DNA of 64,000 nucleotides from Thauera sp. (GCA_017302295.1 JAFLDS010000008.1:1-64000); one strand, 5' to 3'; positions 30,744 through 40,753 are shown, counted from the stretch's first letter. Notes: generated by a model from the sequence alone, not told the origin. Numbers and translations are program-made.

Positions 30744-32357
30744 ATGCATGCAATGATGTTTTTCAAACGGATGCTCGGCGCCGCCCTGCTGTTGCTGCTG
30801 GCGGCCGCACCGGCGCGCGCCGCGCTGGATCCTGCAGCGCTCGCCGGTCTGGCGGGCGACTTCCAGAGCCGCATGGATGCGATCGAGGCGCTCGGCGTGG
30901 CTGGCGGCGATGACGCGCGGCGTGTGCTCGACGCGCTCGAGGCCGGCCACCTCGGCGTGATCGGCGAGCGCGCGGTCATCGTCGATGGCGACCGCGTGCG
31001 CGATGCGGCCAGCGGCGCGGTGCTGGAACTGGCAGCGGGCGATGTCGAAGCGATCACGATGAACAATCGCGTGCGCCGCACGCTGGCCGGCGCACGCGCC
31101 GCACTCGCGCTGACCGCGCCCGACCGCGCCGAGCGCCTCGCCGCGGCGATCACGCTCGGCGACAGTCCCAACGCCAGCCTGCTGCCGGTGTTCGAGCGCG
31201 CCTTGGCGAGCGAAACCGACGAGGAGATCCGCGGCATCCTGTTGCGTGCTGCGGCGCGGGTGAATCTGGCTTCGGCCGATGCGCAGATCCGGTTGCGTGC
31301 GGTGCAGGCGCTTGGTGAATCCTCCGATCCCGCAGTCAGGGCTCTGCTCGAAGGGCTGCTCGAGAAGCGCGACGGCAATTGGGTGGAGCCCCAGTCCGAG
31401 GTGCGGGCCGCCGCCGACATGGCGATCCACGCCATCGACCGCCGCATCGCCGTCGCCGAAGGCGTCGGCACCGTGTTTTCCGGCCTGTCGCTCGGTTCCA
31501 TCCTGCTGCTCGCGGCGCTCGGCCTGGCCATCACCTACGGCGTGATGGGCGTCATCAACATGGCGCACGGCGAACTGCTCATGGTCGGCGCCTACGCCAC
31601 CTTTCTCGTGCAGGGGCTGTTCCGCAGCCATCTGCCGGCCTATCTGGACTGGTACGTCGCCGCGGCGATTCCGGTGGCCTTCCTGTCGGCGGCGCTGGTC
31701 GGCGTGGCGATGGAGCGCCTGGTGCTGCGCCACCTCTACGGCCGCCCGCTGGAGAGCCTGCTTGCCACCTGGGGCCTGTCGCTGGTGCTGATCCAGGCCG
31801 CACGCGTGATCTTCGGGCCGCAGAACCTGGAGCTGGCCAACCCCTCGTGGATGTCGGGCGGTGCGGAGCTCGCCGCCGGCGTGGTGCTGCCTTACAACCG
31901 CATCGTCATCATCGGCTTCGCGGTGTTCGTGCTGGTGCTGATCTGGCTGTTGATGCAGAGGACGCGGCTCGGCATGTTCGTGCGCGCGGTGACGCAGAAC
32001 CGCCCGATGGCCGGCTGCGTCGGCGTGCCGACCGCGCGTGTCGACACGCTGGCCTTCGCCATCGGCTCGGGCGTGGCCGGTCTCGGCGGCCTGGCGCTGT
32101 CGCAGATCGCCAACGTCGGCCCGGCGATGGGCACCGGCTACATCGTCGATGCCTTCATGGTCGTGGTGCTCGGCGGTGTCGGCCAGCTCGCCGGCGCGGT
32201 GTGGGCGGCGCTGGGGCTGGGCATTTTCTCCAAGTTCCTCGAAGGCTGGGCCGGCGCGGTGATCGCCAAGATCCTGGTGCTCGTTTTCATCATCGTCTTC
32301 ATCCAGAAGCGTCCGCAGGGCATCTTCGCCCTCAAGGGCCGCTTCGCCGACAGTTGA
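30744..32357 (+). CDS. urtB: Urea ABC transporter permease UrtB
   Basis: Permease of the urea importer (537 aa). The start at ATG 30744 is preferred because GGAG lies six bases upstream; ATG 30732 is in frame but poorly placed. It has the UrtB-specific periplasmic N-terminal extension after a signal-like helix (FFKRMLGAALLLLLAAAPAR), with HEAT-like repeats to about residue 230. The LivH-like membrane part follows (SLGSILLLAALGLAITYGVM, GVINMAHGELLMVGAYATF). The family is usually about 530 residues. Confidence 0.94.
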   Translation: MHAMMFFKRMLGAALLLLLAAAPARAALDPAALAGLAGDFQSRMDAIEALGVAGGDDARRVLDALEAGHLGVIGERAVIVDGDRVRDAASGAVLELAAGDVEAITMNNRVRRTLAGARAALALTAPDRAERLAAAITLGDSPNASLLPVFERALASETDEEIRGILLRAAARVNLASADAQIRLRAVQALGESSDPAVRALLEGLLEKRDGNWVEPQSEVRAAADMAIHAIDRRIAVAEGVGTVFSGLSLGSILLLAALGLAITYGVMGVINMAHGELLMVGAYATFLVQGLFRSHLPAYLDWYVAAAIPVAFLSAALVGVAMERLVLRHLYGRPLESLLATWGLSLVLIQAARVIFGPQNLELANPSWMSGGAELAAGVVLPYNRIVIIGFAVFVLVLIWLLMQRTRLGMFVRAVTQNRPMAGCVGVPTARVDTLAFAIGSGVAGLGGLALSQIANVGPAMGTGYIVDAFMVVVLGGVGQLAGAVWAALGLGIFSKFLEGWAGAVIAKILVLVFIIVFIQKRPQGIFALKGRFADS

Positions 32358-32364
32358 GGCCGCC

Positions 32365-33597
32365 ATGCGCACCCCATTCACCGTCAGACTGATCCAGAGC
32401 ACGCCGAAGTCCGGCTGGCTGGCGATCGCGATCTTCGCCGCGATCACGCTCATCGGCGTGCCGCTCGCCCACCTCGCGCTGCCGGAATCGAACCCGCTGC
32501 ACCTGTCGGCCTACACCGTCAGCCTGCTCGGCAAGATCCTGTGCTACATGGTCGTCGCCGTGGCGATGGACCTCATCTGGGGCTATGCCGGCATCCTCAG
32601 CCTAGGTCACGGCCTGTTCTTCGCCCTCGGCGGCTACGCCTTCGGCATGTACCTGATGCGCCAGATCGGCCGCGACGGCAGCTACGGGGCCGAGCTGCCC
32701 GACTTCATGGTGTTCCTCGACTGGAAGGAGCTGCCCTGGTACTGGGCCGGGTCGGACTCCTTCCTGTGGGCACTGTTCCTGGTCGTCGCGCTGCCCGGCG
32801 TCGTCGCCTTCGTGTTCGGCTGGTTCGCGTTCCGCTCGCGCATCAAGGGGGTGTACTTTTCCATCATCACCCAGGCGCTGACCTATGCCGCGATGCTGCT
32901 GTTTTTCCGCAACGAGACCGGCTTCGGTGGCAACAACGGCTTCACCGACTTCAAGCGCATCCTCGGCCACAGCATCACCTCGCCCGAGATGCGGGTGACG
33001 CTGTTCGCGCTGTCGGCGATGCTGCTGATCGTCTGCTTGATCCTAGGCCGCTACCTCGTCAGCTCGCGCTTCGGCCGCGTGCTCGCCGCCATCCGCGATG
33101 CCGAGAGCAGGGTCATGTTCATCGGCTACAACCCGCTGCACTACAAGCTCTTCATCTGGACCTTGTCGGCGATGCTGTGCGGCGTGGCCGGCGCGCTGTA
33201 CGTGCCGCAGGTCGGCATCATCAATCCGTCGGAGATGAGCCCGGCGAACTCGATCGAGATCGCGGTGTGGGTTGCCGTCGGCGGGCGCGGCACGCTGGTC
33301 GGCGCGGTGCTGGGGGCGGGCATCGTCAATCTGGCGAAGAGCTTCTTCACCGTCACCATGCCGGAATATTGGCCCTTCTTCCTCGGCTTCCTGTTCATCG
33401 CCGTCACGCTGTATTTGCCCGATGGCGTGGTCGGCCTGTGGCGCAAGCTGCGCGCCCGGCGCGCGCTGGCCGCTGCGCCGGATGCGGCCGAGTCGAATGT
33501 TGCCGGGTCGAGTTCCGCCGCCGCCCCGTTGCCGGCGGTCGAGAAGTCCGATGCTGCGCCGGCCAACGTCACCGTTCCGAAGGGAGCCACCGCATGA
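32365..33597 (+). CDS. urtC: Urea ABC transporter permease UrtC
   Basis: Second membrane subunit (410 aa), LivM-like. Landmarks are MDLIWGYAGILSLGHGLFFA (starting near residue 68), the tract FRNETGFGGNNGFTDFKRIL and the cytoplasmic loop FGRVLAAIRDAESRVMFIGY. The C-terminal 35-40 residues are an Ala/Pro-rich tail without obvious function. Its stop overlaps the urtD start (ATGA), so translation is coupled. Confidence 0.94.
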   Translation: MRTPFTVRLIQSTPKSGWLAIAIFAAITLIGVPLAHLALPESNPLHLSAYTVSLLGKILCYMVVAVAMDLIWGYAGILSLGHGLFFALGGYAFGMYLMRQIGRDGSYGAELPDFMVFLDWKELPWYWAGSDSFLWALFLVVALPGVVAFVFGWFAFRSRIKGVYFSIITQALTYAAMLLFFRNETGFGGNNGFTDFKRILGHSITSPEMRVTLFALSAMLLIVCLILGRYLVSSRFGRVLAAIRDAESRVMFIGYNPLHYKLFIWTLSAMLCGVAGALYVPQVGIINPSEMSPANSIEIAVWVAVGGRGTLVGAVLGAGIVNLAKSFFTVTMPEYWPFFLGFLFIAVTLYLPDGVVGLWRKLRARRALAAAPDAAESNVAGSSSAAAPLPAVEKSDAAPANVTVPKGATA

Positions 33598-34472
33598 TCA
33601 ACCTTCCCCAACTCGATCGCGCCGAGTCCGCCGCCGTGGCGCACGCCGCCTTGCTGGCCAACGAGCAGCGCGAGCAGTGGGAGAGCGAGGCCACCACCAG
33701 CCATGTGGTGAAGTCCGGCGAGCTCGACCTGTCGCACAACGTCATCCTGTACCTGGACGACATCACGGTGAGCTTCGACGGCTTTCGCGCGCTGAACAAG
33801 CTGTCGCTGACCATCGACGCCGGCGAGTTGCGCTGCATCATCGGCCCCAACGGCGCGGGCAAGACGACGATGATGGACGTCATCACCGGCAAGACGCGCC
33901 CCGACTCGGGCAAGGCCTTCTTCGGCCAGACGATCGACCTCACCCGCCTGACCGAGCCGGAGATCGCCCATGCCGGCATCGGCCGCAAGTTCCAGAAGCC
34001 GACGATCTTCGAGCGCCTGAGCGCGTTCGAGAACCTCGAGCTGGCGATGAAGGCCGACAAGCGCGTGCGCCGCACGCTGTTCGCTAGTTTGTTCGACGAC
34101 CAGCGCGACCGCATCGCCGAGGTTTTGAGGCAGATTCGCCTCGACAAGGACGCCGGTCGCGCCGCGGGCCTGCTGTCGCACGGCCAGAAGCAGTGGCTGG
34201 AGATCGGCATGTTGCTGATGCAGGAACCCAGGTTGCTGCTGCTCGACGAGCCGGTGGCAGGCATGACCGACGACGAGACCGAGCGCACCGCCGAGCTGTT
34301 CGTGAGCCTGGCGGGCAAGCATTCGTTGATGGTGGTGGAGCACGACATGGCCTTCGTCGAGGCGCTCGGCGGCAAGGTCACGGTGCTGTGCGAGGGCTCG
34401 GTGCTGGCGGAAGGGGATCTGGCCTCGGTGCAGGCGGATCCGCGGGTGATCGAGGTTTATCTGGGGCGGTGA
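33594..34472 (+). CDS. urtD: Urea ABC transporter ATPase UrtD
   Basis: LivG-like ATPase (292 aa). Walker A GPNGAGKTT sits near residue 84, signature LSHGQKQWLEIGM near 186 and Walker B LLLLDEPVAGM near 208. A roughly 40-residue N-terminal extension precedes the ABC domain, longer than in most UrtD. It begins within the urtC stop and its own stop overlaps a GTG that could start urtE. Confidence 0.94.
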   Translation: MINLPQLDRAESAAVAHAALLANEQREQWESEATTSHVVKSGELDLSHNVILYLDDITVSFDGFRALNKLSLTIDAGELRCIIGPNGAGKTTMMDVITGKTRPDSGKAFFGQTIDLTRLTEPEIAHAGIGRKFQKPTIFERLSAFENLELAMKADKRVRRTLFASLFDDQRDRIAEVLRQIRLDKDAGRAAGLLSHGQKQWLEIGMLLMQEPRLLLLDEPVAGMTDDETERTAELFVSLAGKHSLMVVEHDMAFVEALGGKVTVLCEGSVLAEGDLASVQADPRVIEVYLGR

Positions 34473-34480
34473 GCGACAAC

Positions 34481-35173
34481 ATGCTGAAAGTAGAGAACCT
34501 GAACCAGTACTACGGCGGCAGCCACATCCTGCGTGGGCTGTCCTTCGAGGTGCCCGTCGGCAAGGTCACCACCCTGCTGGGCCGCAACGGCGTGGGCAAG
34601 ACCACGCTGCTGAAGACCCTCATGGGCCTCGTCCCGGCGGCGACCGGCAGCATCCACTTCCACGGCCACGACATCACCCGCGCGCCCTCCTACAAGCGGG
34701 TGAGCGCAGGCATCGGCTTCGTCCCGCAAGGGCGCGAGATCTTCCCGCGCCTCACCGTCGAGGAGAATCTCCTCATGGGCCTGGCGACGAAGCCGGGCGG
34801 CACCGCCATCCCGGCGCGCATCTTCGACATGTTCCCGGTGCTGAAGCAGATGATGGGCCGGCGCGGCGGCGACCTCTCCGGCGGCCAGCAGCAACAGCTC
34901 GCCATCGGCCGCGCGCTCGCCTTCGGCCCCCGGCTGCTGATCCTTGACGAACCCACCGAAGGCATTCAGCCCTCCATCATCAAGGACATCGAGCGCGCCA
35001 TCCGCAGCCTCGCCGAAACCGGCGAGATGGCCATCCTGCTCGTCGAGCAGTACTACGATTTCGCCCGCGCGCTCGCCGACCAGTATCTGGTGATGGAGCG
35101 CGGCGAGATCGTCATGCGCGGCGCCGGCGCCGACATGGATCGCGATGGCGTGCGCGAGGCGCTGGCGGTGTGA
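34481..35173 (+). CDS. urtE: Urea ABC transporter ATPase UrtE
   Basis: LivF-like ATPase (230 aa). MLKVENLNQYYGGSHILRGL is the typical UrtE start. Walker A GRNGVGKTT, signature LSGGQQQQLAIGRAL, Walker B LLILDEPTEG. The ATG at 34481 is chosen by family alignment. A GTG at 34469 overlapping the urtD stop would add four residues and is possible. Last gene of the transporter operon. Confidence 0.94.
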   Translation: MLKVENLNQYYGGSHILRGLSFEVPVGKVTTLLGRNGVGKTTLLKTLMGLVPAATGSIHFHGHDITRAPSYKRVSAGIGFVPQGREIFPRLTVEENLLMGLATKPGGTAIPARIFDMFPVLKQMMGRRGGDLSGGQQQQLAIGRALAFGPRLLILDEPTEGIQPSIIKDIERAIRSLAETGEMAILLVEQYYDFARALADQYLVMERGEIVMRGAGADMDRDGVREALAV

Positions 35174-35292
35174 GCTGTGGCGACGGGGCGTGCGTCTCGG
35201 GGCAGGGTGCGCAGCGGAAGCAGGTGGTGCGGCGGTGAGCCGGATGATGCGTGCGTGAGCGGTTTCGAGGCCGGTGCGTACAATTCCGCTCC

Positions 35293-35955
35293 ATGGACCC
35301 GCACCCTCTCGCCCCGCCCGCCTGCCCGGTCTGCCTGGTGCCGGCGCCCCGATTCTTCCTCAAGGTCGAGGGTCGCGACTACTTCCGCTGCGACGCCTGC
35401 GAGGCCACCTTCCTCGCACCGCACCAGCATCCGCCGGCGGTGCGCGAGCGCGCGGAGTATGAGTTGCACCGCAACGATGGAGCCGATCCGGGCTATCGCC
35501 GCTTTCTCGACCGTCTCGCGCAGCCGCTGCTCGCCCGGCTTGCGCCGGCCTGCGAGGGCCTGGATTATGGTTGCGGCCCGGGGCCGCTGCTGGCGGGGAT
35601 GTTGCGCGAGGCGGGCCACGACGTTGCGGCCTACGACCCGTTTTTCGCCCCCGTCGCGACCATGCTGCAGCGGGACTACGACTTCATCACCTGCACCGAA
35701 GTCGTAGAGCATTTCCACCGCCCTGCGGAAGAGTTCACCCGGCTCGATACGCTGCTGCGCCCGGGCGGCTGGCTCGGCATCATGACCTGTTTCCAGACCG
35801 ACGACGCGCGCTTCGCGCGCTGGCACTACCGGCGCGACCCGACGCATGTGGTGTTCTACCGCGAGGCGACGTTACGCGTCGTCGCCCGGCGCCATGGCTG
35901 GCAGTGCGAAATCCCGGGCAAGGACGTGGTGCTGATGCGCAAGCCCGCCGTTTGA
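35293..35955 (+). CDS. SAM-dependent methyltransferase with N-terminal zinc ribbon
   Basis: Class I methyltransferase (220 aa) from ATG 35293. The N-terminal zinc-ribbon-like CPVC...CDAC pair (residues about 13-43) precedes the fold, whose motif I is LDYGCGPGPLLAGML and motif II/acidic loop VAAYDPFF. CTEVVEHFHRPAEEF and LRPGGWLGIMT are typical of the UbiG/Methyltransf_23 group, and the Cys pairs recall the zinc-ribbon subgroup. Substrate unknown. It is an unrelated insertion between urt and ure genes. Confidence 0.82.
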   Translation: MDPHPLAPPACPVCLVPAPRFFLKVEGRDYFRCDACEATFLAPHQHPPAVRERAEYELHRNDGADPGYRRFLDRLAQPLLARLAPACEGLDYGCGPGPLLAGMLREAGHDVAAYDPFFAPVATMLQRDYDFITCTEVVEHFHRPAEEFTRLDTLLRPGGWLGIMTCFQTDDARFARWHYRRDPTHVVFYREATLRVVARRHGWQCEIPGKDVVLMRKPAV

Positions 35956-35992
35956 CGGCGGGCGGCTGCGCAACGCATTCAAGGACGGGCGT

Positions 35993-36754
35993 TCAGCCCT
36001 TCCGGCGCCGGCTCAGCCCCATTCCGGCGAGCGCCGTGGCCAGCAGGGCCAGGGAGGCCGGTTCCGGCACGGTGGCGGGCGGGTCGGCGGTGATCATGTC
36101 CTGTGCACCCTTCGCTTCGAGCGTCATCGCATAGCGCTTGTCCAGGCTGTCGGCCACCGGAATGGCATCGAAGAAGGCCTGAACCCAGTACTTCGTTTCG
36201 CGCTCGAGGTCGTTGATGCGGACCGAGAGATCGCCCGACGCGAGGTTCCACTTGTCGCGCGTTTCGTAGAGGCTTTCCCAGATGCCGAGCTGAATCGCCG
36301 CGCCCTGCAGGCCGGTGAACGGACGTGCCCAGGCGAAGGGATCGTCCCACTCGTTCGAGTTGTGGTGCATCACGTAATTGACCGCGCCCAGGAAGTCCAG
36401 GGTGCGTGCGGTCGGTCCGTCGAAGTTGATGCCGTAGCGCACTTTCTGGCCGCCGCTGATGCCTTCGAAGAGGTCGTAGCAGTACATGAACAGGTCGTCG
36501 ACGCCATCGACGAAGATGGTCGGCGTCACGCCGTCGAGATCGCTCGCGGAGCCGCTGAAGCGTCCAGCGGCGACGTTCATTTCAGCGCGCCCGGCATACG
36601 TGACGCGCACCGTGTCGGACGTCACCCCGCTGAAGCCGCCGAAAATCGGGTTGTCGAAGGTCACCGTCACTGCTGCGGCATTGGCGGCGCCGGCGCTGAT
36701 CAGAAGGGCGGCGAGGGGGGCAAACTTGATTTTTTTCATGGCTGTCAGATTCAT
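35993..36754 (-). CDS. PEP-CTERM sorted secreted protein
   Basis: Exported protein (253 aa) with signal peptide MKKIKFAPLAALLISAGAANA; a second in-frame ATG at 36739 could be the start. The C-terminus is a standard exosortase-sorting signal: PEP box in TVPEPASLALL, hydrophobic helix, then SRRRKG. The mature part has no recognised catalytic motif and contains MYCYDLFEG and IQLGIWESLYE, a pattern common in PEP-CTERM proteins of Rhodocyclales. It would be cut and anchored by an exosortase (EpsH/XrtA) encoded elsewhere, probably with exopolysaccharide. The gene has its own sigma-54-like promoter. Confidence 0.88.
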   Translation of the reverse strand: MNLTAMKKIKFAPLAALLISAGAANAAAVTVTFDNPIFGGFSGVTSDTVRVTYAGRAEMNVAAGRFSGSASDLDGVTPTIFVDGVDDLFMYCYDLFEGISGGQKVRYGINFDGPTARTLDFLGAVNYVMHHNSNEWDDPFAWARPFTGLQGAAIQLGIWESLYETRDKWNLASGDLSVRINDLERETKYWVQAFFDAIPVADSLDKRYAMTLEAKGAQDMITADPPATVPEPASLALLATALAGMGLSRRRKG

Positions 36755-36779
36755 TTCCGGGTGGCTTGATGACAGCTAA

Positions 36780-36795
36780 TGCAGAGTTTGTGCCA
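36780..36795 (-). promoter_or_regulatory. Sigma-54-type promoter of the PEP-CTERM gene
   Basis: On the minus strand TGGCACAAACTCTGCA keeps TGGCAC and the -12 GC at correct spacing, with one change in TTGCA (CTGCA). Predicted start near 36769, only about 15 bases before the ATG at 36754. PEP-CTERM genes in related bacteria are known to use sigma-54 with the PrsK/PrsR system, which supports the call. Confidence 0.55.
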
Positions 36796-36860
36796 GGTTT
36801 CTTATCGGCATGATTTATAAGGATTATTGTCGTTTTCTCTGCGCGGGGCTGAGATTCCGC

Positions 36861-36877
36861 TGTAAGAAAATCCGACA
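36861..36877. promoter_or_regulatory. Candidate enhancer site for the PEP-CTERM promoter
   Basis: TGTAAGAAAATCCGACA is an imperfect inverted repeat about 100 bases upstream of the predicted start, in an AT-rich island (36800-36910) that contrasts with the GC-rich surroundings. A related half (TGTCGTTTTCTC) occurs at about 36827-36838. The rest of the 36755-37240 gap shows no gene. Confidence 0.35.
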
Positions 36878-37240
36878 AAATATTCAAATAAAACAATAAG
36901 ATAAGTAGGGTGAATCCAGCCTGAGGGCGCGGGGCGTGGCGAGGATATTTGTCACGCTCGGGAGGATTCCTCGTCGGCCGTCCCGTGACGCATTGAAGCT
37001 CGTTCTCCATTGCGCGGCGTCGGTCAGCGAATTTCGAGTTCTTAGATCGCAGGCGGATGCACTTATTTGGTGCGCGCGCCGGGCCATGCCTTGTTTGGGT
37101 GCGTTCCGCACCGGCTGCCAAGTGTCGCCGTAGCCGACAGCAGCGCTTCAGACCTTCACTCCTCGAGAGAAATCCCTTTCGGATCAGCTGCGTGCGCATC
37201 GGCGCTACCGACCTGGTCCGCGGTTTGCTAAGGGATGCAC

Positions 37241-38110
37241 ATGAATGTGCTGATCGAGCAAGGGAGCCCTCTCGCGAGGACGCCACAGTTTGCGGGGGGC
37301 TGGCAGGCTCGGCTGCGCCTCGCTTTCGACCGGCGTGGCGCGCGGACGGTGCTGGTCGAGCGCGAGCACCACGGTCCGCTGGTGGTGCAGCGTTCCCTGT
37401 ACCCGGAGGGTGATGCGGTGTGCCACACCATCCTGGTGCATCCGCCGGCCGGCATCGCCGGGGGCGACCGTCTCCGGGTGGAGGTGTCGGTGGGGGCGGG
37501 CGCGCATGCGCTGCTGACGACGCCCGGGGCCGGGAAGTGGTACCGAAGTGCGGGTGGTCGCGGGAGCCTTGTGCAGCGCATCGAGGTGGCTGCGGGCGGG
37601 GTGTGCGAGTGGCTGCCGCAGGAGAGCATCGTGTTCGACGGCGCACTCGGCGAGCTGGCGACCGAGGTGAGCCTGCAGGGCGACGCCTGCTTCATTGGCA
37701 GCGAGATGCTGTGCTTCGGGCGCACCGGCTCGGGCGAGCGCTTCACGCGCGGCGAGCTGGCGATGCGCACGCGGATCGAGCGCGACGGCCGGCCACTGTG
37801 GCTTGAGCGGGGCGTCGTCGAGGGTGGCGAGGCGCTGCTGGGGTCGAAGGTGGGGCTGCAGGGCTGGCCGGTGAGCGGCAGCTTCGTCGTGGCGTCGCCG
37901 CGCTGTGATACGGGACTGCTCGAGGCGTGGCGCGCGATCGTGCCAGTGGCGGGCGAGGGCGCGGTGACGTTGTTGCCGGGTTTGCTGGTGGCGCGCTGGC
38001 TGGGGCCGGGGTGCGAGCCGGGGCGGGCGTGGTTCGCGCGCCTGTGGGCGGCGGCGCGGCCGGTGGTGGCGGGGTGCGCGGCGCAGGTGCCGCGCATCTG
38101 GAATACCTGA
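37241..38110 (+). CDS. ureD: Urease accessory protein UreD
   Basis: Urease chaperone (289 aa) that binds apo-urease and helps UreF/UreG load nickel. ATG 37241 is chosen because AAGGG is correctly spaced; ATG 37235 is too close. Landmarks: [21 protein letters not shown] with [27 protein letters not shown] and [13 protein letters not shown]. First gene of ureDABCEFG. A following gap of 37 bases leads to ureA. Confidence 0.94.
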   Translation: MNVLIEQGSPLARTPQFAGGWQARLRLAFDRRGARTVLVEREHHGPLVVQRSLYPEGDAVCHTILVHPPAGIAGGDRLRVEVSVGAGAHALLTTPGAGKWYRSAGGRGSLVQRIEVAAGGVCEWLPQESIVFDGALGELATEVSLQGDACFIGSEMLCFGRTGSGERFTRGELAMRTRIERDGRPLWLERGVVEGGEALLGSKVGLQGWPVSGSFVVASPRCDTGLLEAWRAIVPVAGEGAVTLLPGLLVARWLGPGCEPGRAWFARLWAAARPVVAGCAAQVPRIWNT

Positions 38111-38147
38111 TGAGTGTTGGCGGCGCGAGGGCGTTGCGGAGGGAACG

Positions 38148-38450
38148 ATGGAACTGACTCCACGCGAGAAGGACAAGTTGCTGGTCTTTACCGCCGGTTT
38201 GCTGGCGGAGCGCCGGCGGGCGCGCGGGCTAAGGCTGAATTACCCGGAGGCGGTGGCTTTCATCACCTGCGCGATTCTGGAGGGGGCGCGGGATGGGCGC
38301 ACGGTGGCGGAATTGATGAGCTATGGGGCGACGCTGCTGACGCGCGAGGAGGTGATGGAGGGGGTGCCGGAGATGATTCCGGACATCCAGGTGGAGGCGA
38401 CGTTTCCTGACGGGACGAAGCTGGTGACCGTGCACAACCCGATTGTTTGA
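38148..38450 (+). CDS. ureA: Urease gamma subunit
   Basis: Smallest urease subunit (100 aa, exact family length). [40 protein letters not shown] and [18 protein letters not shown] are hallmarks. Structural; part of the (UreABC)3 cytoplasmic enzyme that hydrolyses urea to ammonia and carbamate. The 166-base gap to ureB is unusual for this operon and is occupied by repeat copy B. Confidence 0.97.
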   Translation: MELTPREKDKLLVFTAGLLAERRRARGLRLNYPEAVAFITCAILEGARDGRTVAELMSYGATLLTREEVMEGVPEMIPDIQVEATFPDGTKLVTVHNPIV

Positions 38451-38483
38451 TGCGTTGGCACGTTGTGGCCCGCGCTCGTCGCA

Positions 38484-38559
38484 CGGGGAATTCCCTCCGC
38501 AGGCTGCGGAACTCGCCCTTCGGGCTCAGACAGTCCTCGCCTGCTCCAGGAATTCCCCG
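38484..38559 (+). repeat. Palindromic intergenic repeat, copy B (between ureA and ureB)
   Basis: Arms CGGGGAATTCC (38484-38494) and GGAATTCCCCG (38549-38559) are perfectly inverted. The core CTCCGCAGGCTGCGGAACTC and CAGACAGTCCTCGCC agree with copy A at 28940-29024. The arms differ from copy A, so pairing rather than sequence is conserved. The element sits within an operon, so it cannot be a full terminator unless ureB-G has another promoter. Confidence 0.7.
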
Positions 38560-38616
38560 CACGCCAAGCGCTACGTCTGACTGTGCTGGACCTTCAGGAT
38601 TGAAGGAGAGAAAGGG

Positions 38617-39000
38617 ATGATCCCCGGAGAATACTTCGTCGCCGACGGCGACATCGAACTCAACGCCGGCCGCGCCACGCTGACGGTGGTGGTGACCAAT
38701 ACCGGCGACCGGCCGATCCAGGTTGGCTCGCATTACCACTTTGCCGAGACCAACACCGCGCTCGATTTCGATCGCGCGGCGGCGCGCGGTTTCCGGCTGA
38801 ACATCGCGGCGGGTACGGCGGTGCGGTTCGAACCGGGGCAGTCGCGCACCGTCGAGCTGGTGGCGCTGGATGGCGAGCGCGAGGTGTATGGCTTCAATGG
38901 CCTGGTGATGGGGCGGGTGGATGAGCCCCCACGCTCACTGGGTTCGTTGCCCCCCGAGGGGGCTGGCCTCCCTTGGGGCGGCCCGGCGGGAGGCGTGTGA
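38617..39000 (+). CDS. ureB: Urease beta subunit with repeat-derived C-terminal tail
   Basis: Urease beta subunit (127 aa; the family is about 101-106). [57 protein letters not shown] and YGFNGLVMG are conserved and complete. The extra tail ([20 protein letters not shown] and beyond) is encoded by an intergenic-type repeat at 38926-38993 that has entered the end of the gene. The stop overlaps the ureC start by one base. The tail probably dangles on the surface; activity is expected. Confidence 0.95.
   Translation: MIPGEYFVADGDIELNAGRATLTVVVTNTGDRPIQVGSHYHFAETNTALDFDRAAARGFRLNIAAGTAVRFEPGQSRTVELVALDGEREVYGFNGLVMGRVDEPPRSLGSLPPEGAGLPWGGPAGGV
38926..38993 (+). repeat. GC-rich palindromic repeat inside the 3' end of ureB
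   Basis: Contains CCCCCACGCTCACTGGGTTC, then GCCCCCCGAGGGGGC (hairpin) and a second stem CCTCCC...GGGAGG. Sequences of this kind are widespread between genes of betaproteobacteria (recognised from memory, not searched). Here it is translated as the UreB tail. Confidence 0.6.
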
Positions 39001-40745
39001 TGGCGAAGATTTCGCGCCGCGCGTATGCGGAGATGTTCGGCCCCACGGTGGGCGACCGGTTGCGGCTGGCCGATACCGAGCTGGTGATCGAGGTGGAGAA
39101 GGACTTCACCATTTACGGCGAGGAGGTGAAGTTCGGTGGCGGAAAGGTGATCCGCGACGGCATGGGCCAGGGCCAGGGGGTGTCGGCGGATGTGGCCGAT
39201 ACGATCATCACCAATGCGCTGATCGTCGATGCGGTGGCGGGTATCGTGAAGGCGGATGTGGGCCTCAAGGACGGGCGCGTCTGGCGCATCGGCAAGGGCG
39301 GCAACCCGGATATCCAGCCGGGGGTGACGATTCCGGTGGGGGCGGGTACCGAGGTGATCGCGGGCGAGGGCATGATCCTGACCGCGGGCGGCATCGACAG
39401 CCACATCCACTGGATTTGCCCGCAGCAGATCGACGAGGCGCTGATGTCGGGCGTTACCACGATGCTGGGCGGTGGCACCGGGCCGGCGACCGGCACCTAT
39501 GCGACCACCTGCACGCCGGGGCCGTGGCACATCCATCGCATGCTGGAGGCGGCGGAGGCGTTTCCGATGAACCTCGGTTTCTTCGGCAAGGGCAACGCGA
39601 GCCTGCCGGCGCCGCTGAAGGAGCAGGTCGTCGCCGGCGTGATCGGGCTCAAGCTGCATGAGGACTGGGGCACGACGCCGACGGCGATCGACAACTGCCT
39701 CACCGTGGCCGACGAGATGGACATCCAGGTCGCCATCCACACCGACACACTGAACGAGTCCGGCTTCGTCGAGACCACGCTCGCCGCCTTCAAGGGCCGC
39801 ACCATCCACACTTTCCACACCGAGGGCGCGGGCGGCGGCCATGCGCCGGACATCATCAGGGCGATCAGCCGGCCCAACGTGCTGCCGTCGTCGACCAACC
39901 CGACACGGCCGTACACGGTGAACACCATCGACGAGCATCTCGACATGCTGATGGTGTGCCACCACCTCGATCCGTCGATCGCCGAGGACGTGGCCTTCGC
40001 CGAGTCGCGCATCCGGCGCGAGACCATCGCCGCCGAGGACATCCTGCACGATACCGGCGCGTTCTCGATGATGTCGTCCGATTCGCAGGCGATGGGTCGG
40101 GTGGGCGAGGTGGTGATCCGCACCTGGCAGACGGCGCACAAGATGAAGGTCCAGCGCGGCTGGCTGGCGCCCAGGCGCAGCACGCCACTGCCCGATGAGA
40201 TCGCGGCCGTCGAGGACAGCCCGGCGAACGACAACTTCCGCGTCAAGCGCTATATCGCCAAGTACACGATCAACCCGGCGATCACCCACGGCATCGCGCA
40301 CGAGGTGGGTTCCATCGAGCCGGGCAAGCTCGCCGACCTGGTGCTGTGGAAGCCGGCCTTCTTCGGTGTGAAGCCGAGCCTGATCCTGAAGGGCGGCATG
40401 ATCGCGGCGGCGGCGATGGGCGACGCCAACGCGTCCATTCCAACGCCGCAGCCGGTGCATTACCGGCCGATGTTCGGCGCCTTCGGCAAGGCGGTGAAAA
40501 CGTCGGTGATCTTCGTGTCGCAGGCGGCGCTGCACAACCCGGAGGTGGCCTCGCTCGGGCTGCAGAAACGCCTGGTGGCGGTGCGCGGCTGCCGCGCGGT
40601 GCAGAAGTCCGACATGGTGCTCAACGACGCCACGTCGGCGATCGAGGTCGATCCCGAAACCTACGTGGTGCGCGCCGACGGCGAACATCTCGTCTGTGAA
40701 CCGGCGGAAGTGCTGCCGATGGCGCAGCGCTATTTTCTGTTCTGA
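39000..40745 (+). CDS. ureC: Urease alpha subunit (catalytic)
   Basis: Nickel metallohydrolase subunit (581 aa). The carbamylated Lys is in GLKLHEDWG, nickel-binding His in [14 protein letters not shown] and [13 protein letters not shown], and the active-site flap region follows [33 protein letters not shown] is the standard N-terminus. ATG 39000 shares its A with the ureB stop. All catalytic residues appear present. Confidence 0.98.
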   Translation: MAKISRRAYAEMFGPTVGDRLRLADTELVIEVEKDFTIYGEEVKFGGGKVIRDGMGQGQGVSADVADTIITNALIVDAVAGIVKADVGLKDGRVWRIGKGGNPDIQPGVTIPVGAGTEVIAGEGMILTAGGIDSHIHWICPQQIDEALMSGVTTMLGGGTGPATGTYATTCTPGPWHIHRMLEAAEAFPMNLGFFGKGNASLPAPLKEQVVAGVIGLKLHEDWGTTPTAIDNCLTVADEMDIQVAIHTDTLNESGFVETTLAAFKGRTIHTFHTEGAGGGHAPDIIRAISRPNVLPSSTNPTRPYTVNTIDEHLDMLMVCHHLDPSIAEDVAFAESRIRRETIAAEDILHDTGAFSMMSSDSQAMGRVGEVVIRTWQTAHKMKVQRGWLAPRRSTPLPDEIAAVEDSPANDNFRVKRYIAKYTINPAITHGIAHEVGSIEPGKLADLVLWKPAFFGVKPSLILKGGMIAAAAMGDANASIPTPQPVHYRPMFGAFGKAVKTSVIFVSQAALHNPEVASLGLQKRLVAVRGCRAVQKSDMVLNDATSAIEVDPETYVVRADGEHLVCEPAEVLPMAQRYFLF

Positions 40746-40753
40746 ACGGGCAG

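Noticed and set aside
37214..37229. Sigma-54-like TGGTCCGCGGTTTGCT before ureD
   Set aside because: Two mismatches in the -24 hexamer, and the predicted start would coincide with the ureD start codon, leaving no leader.
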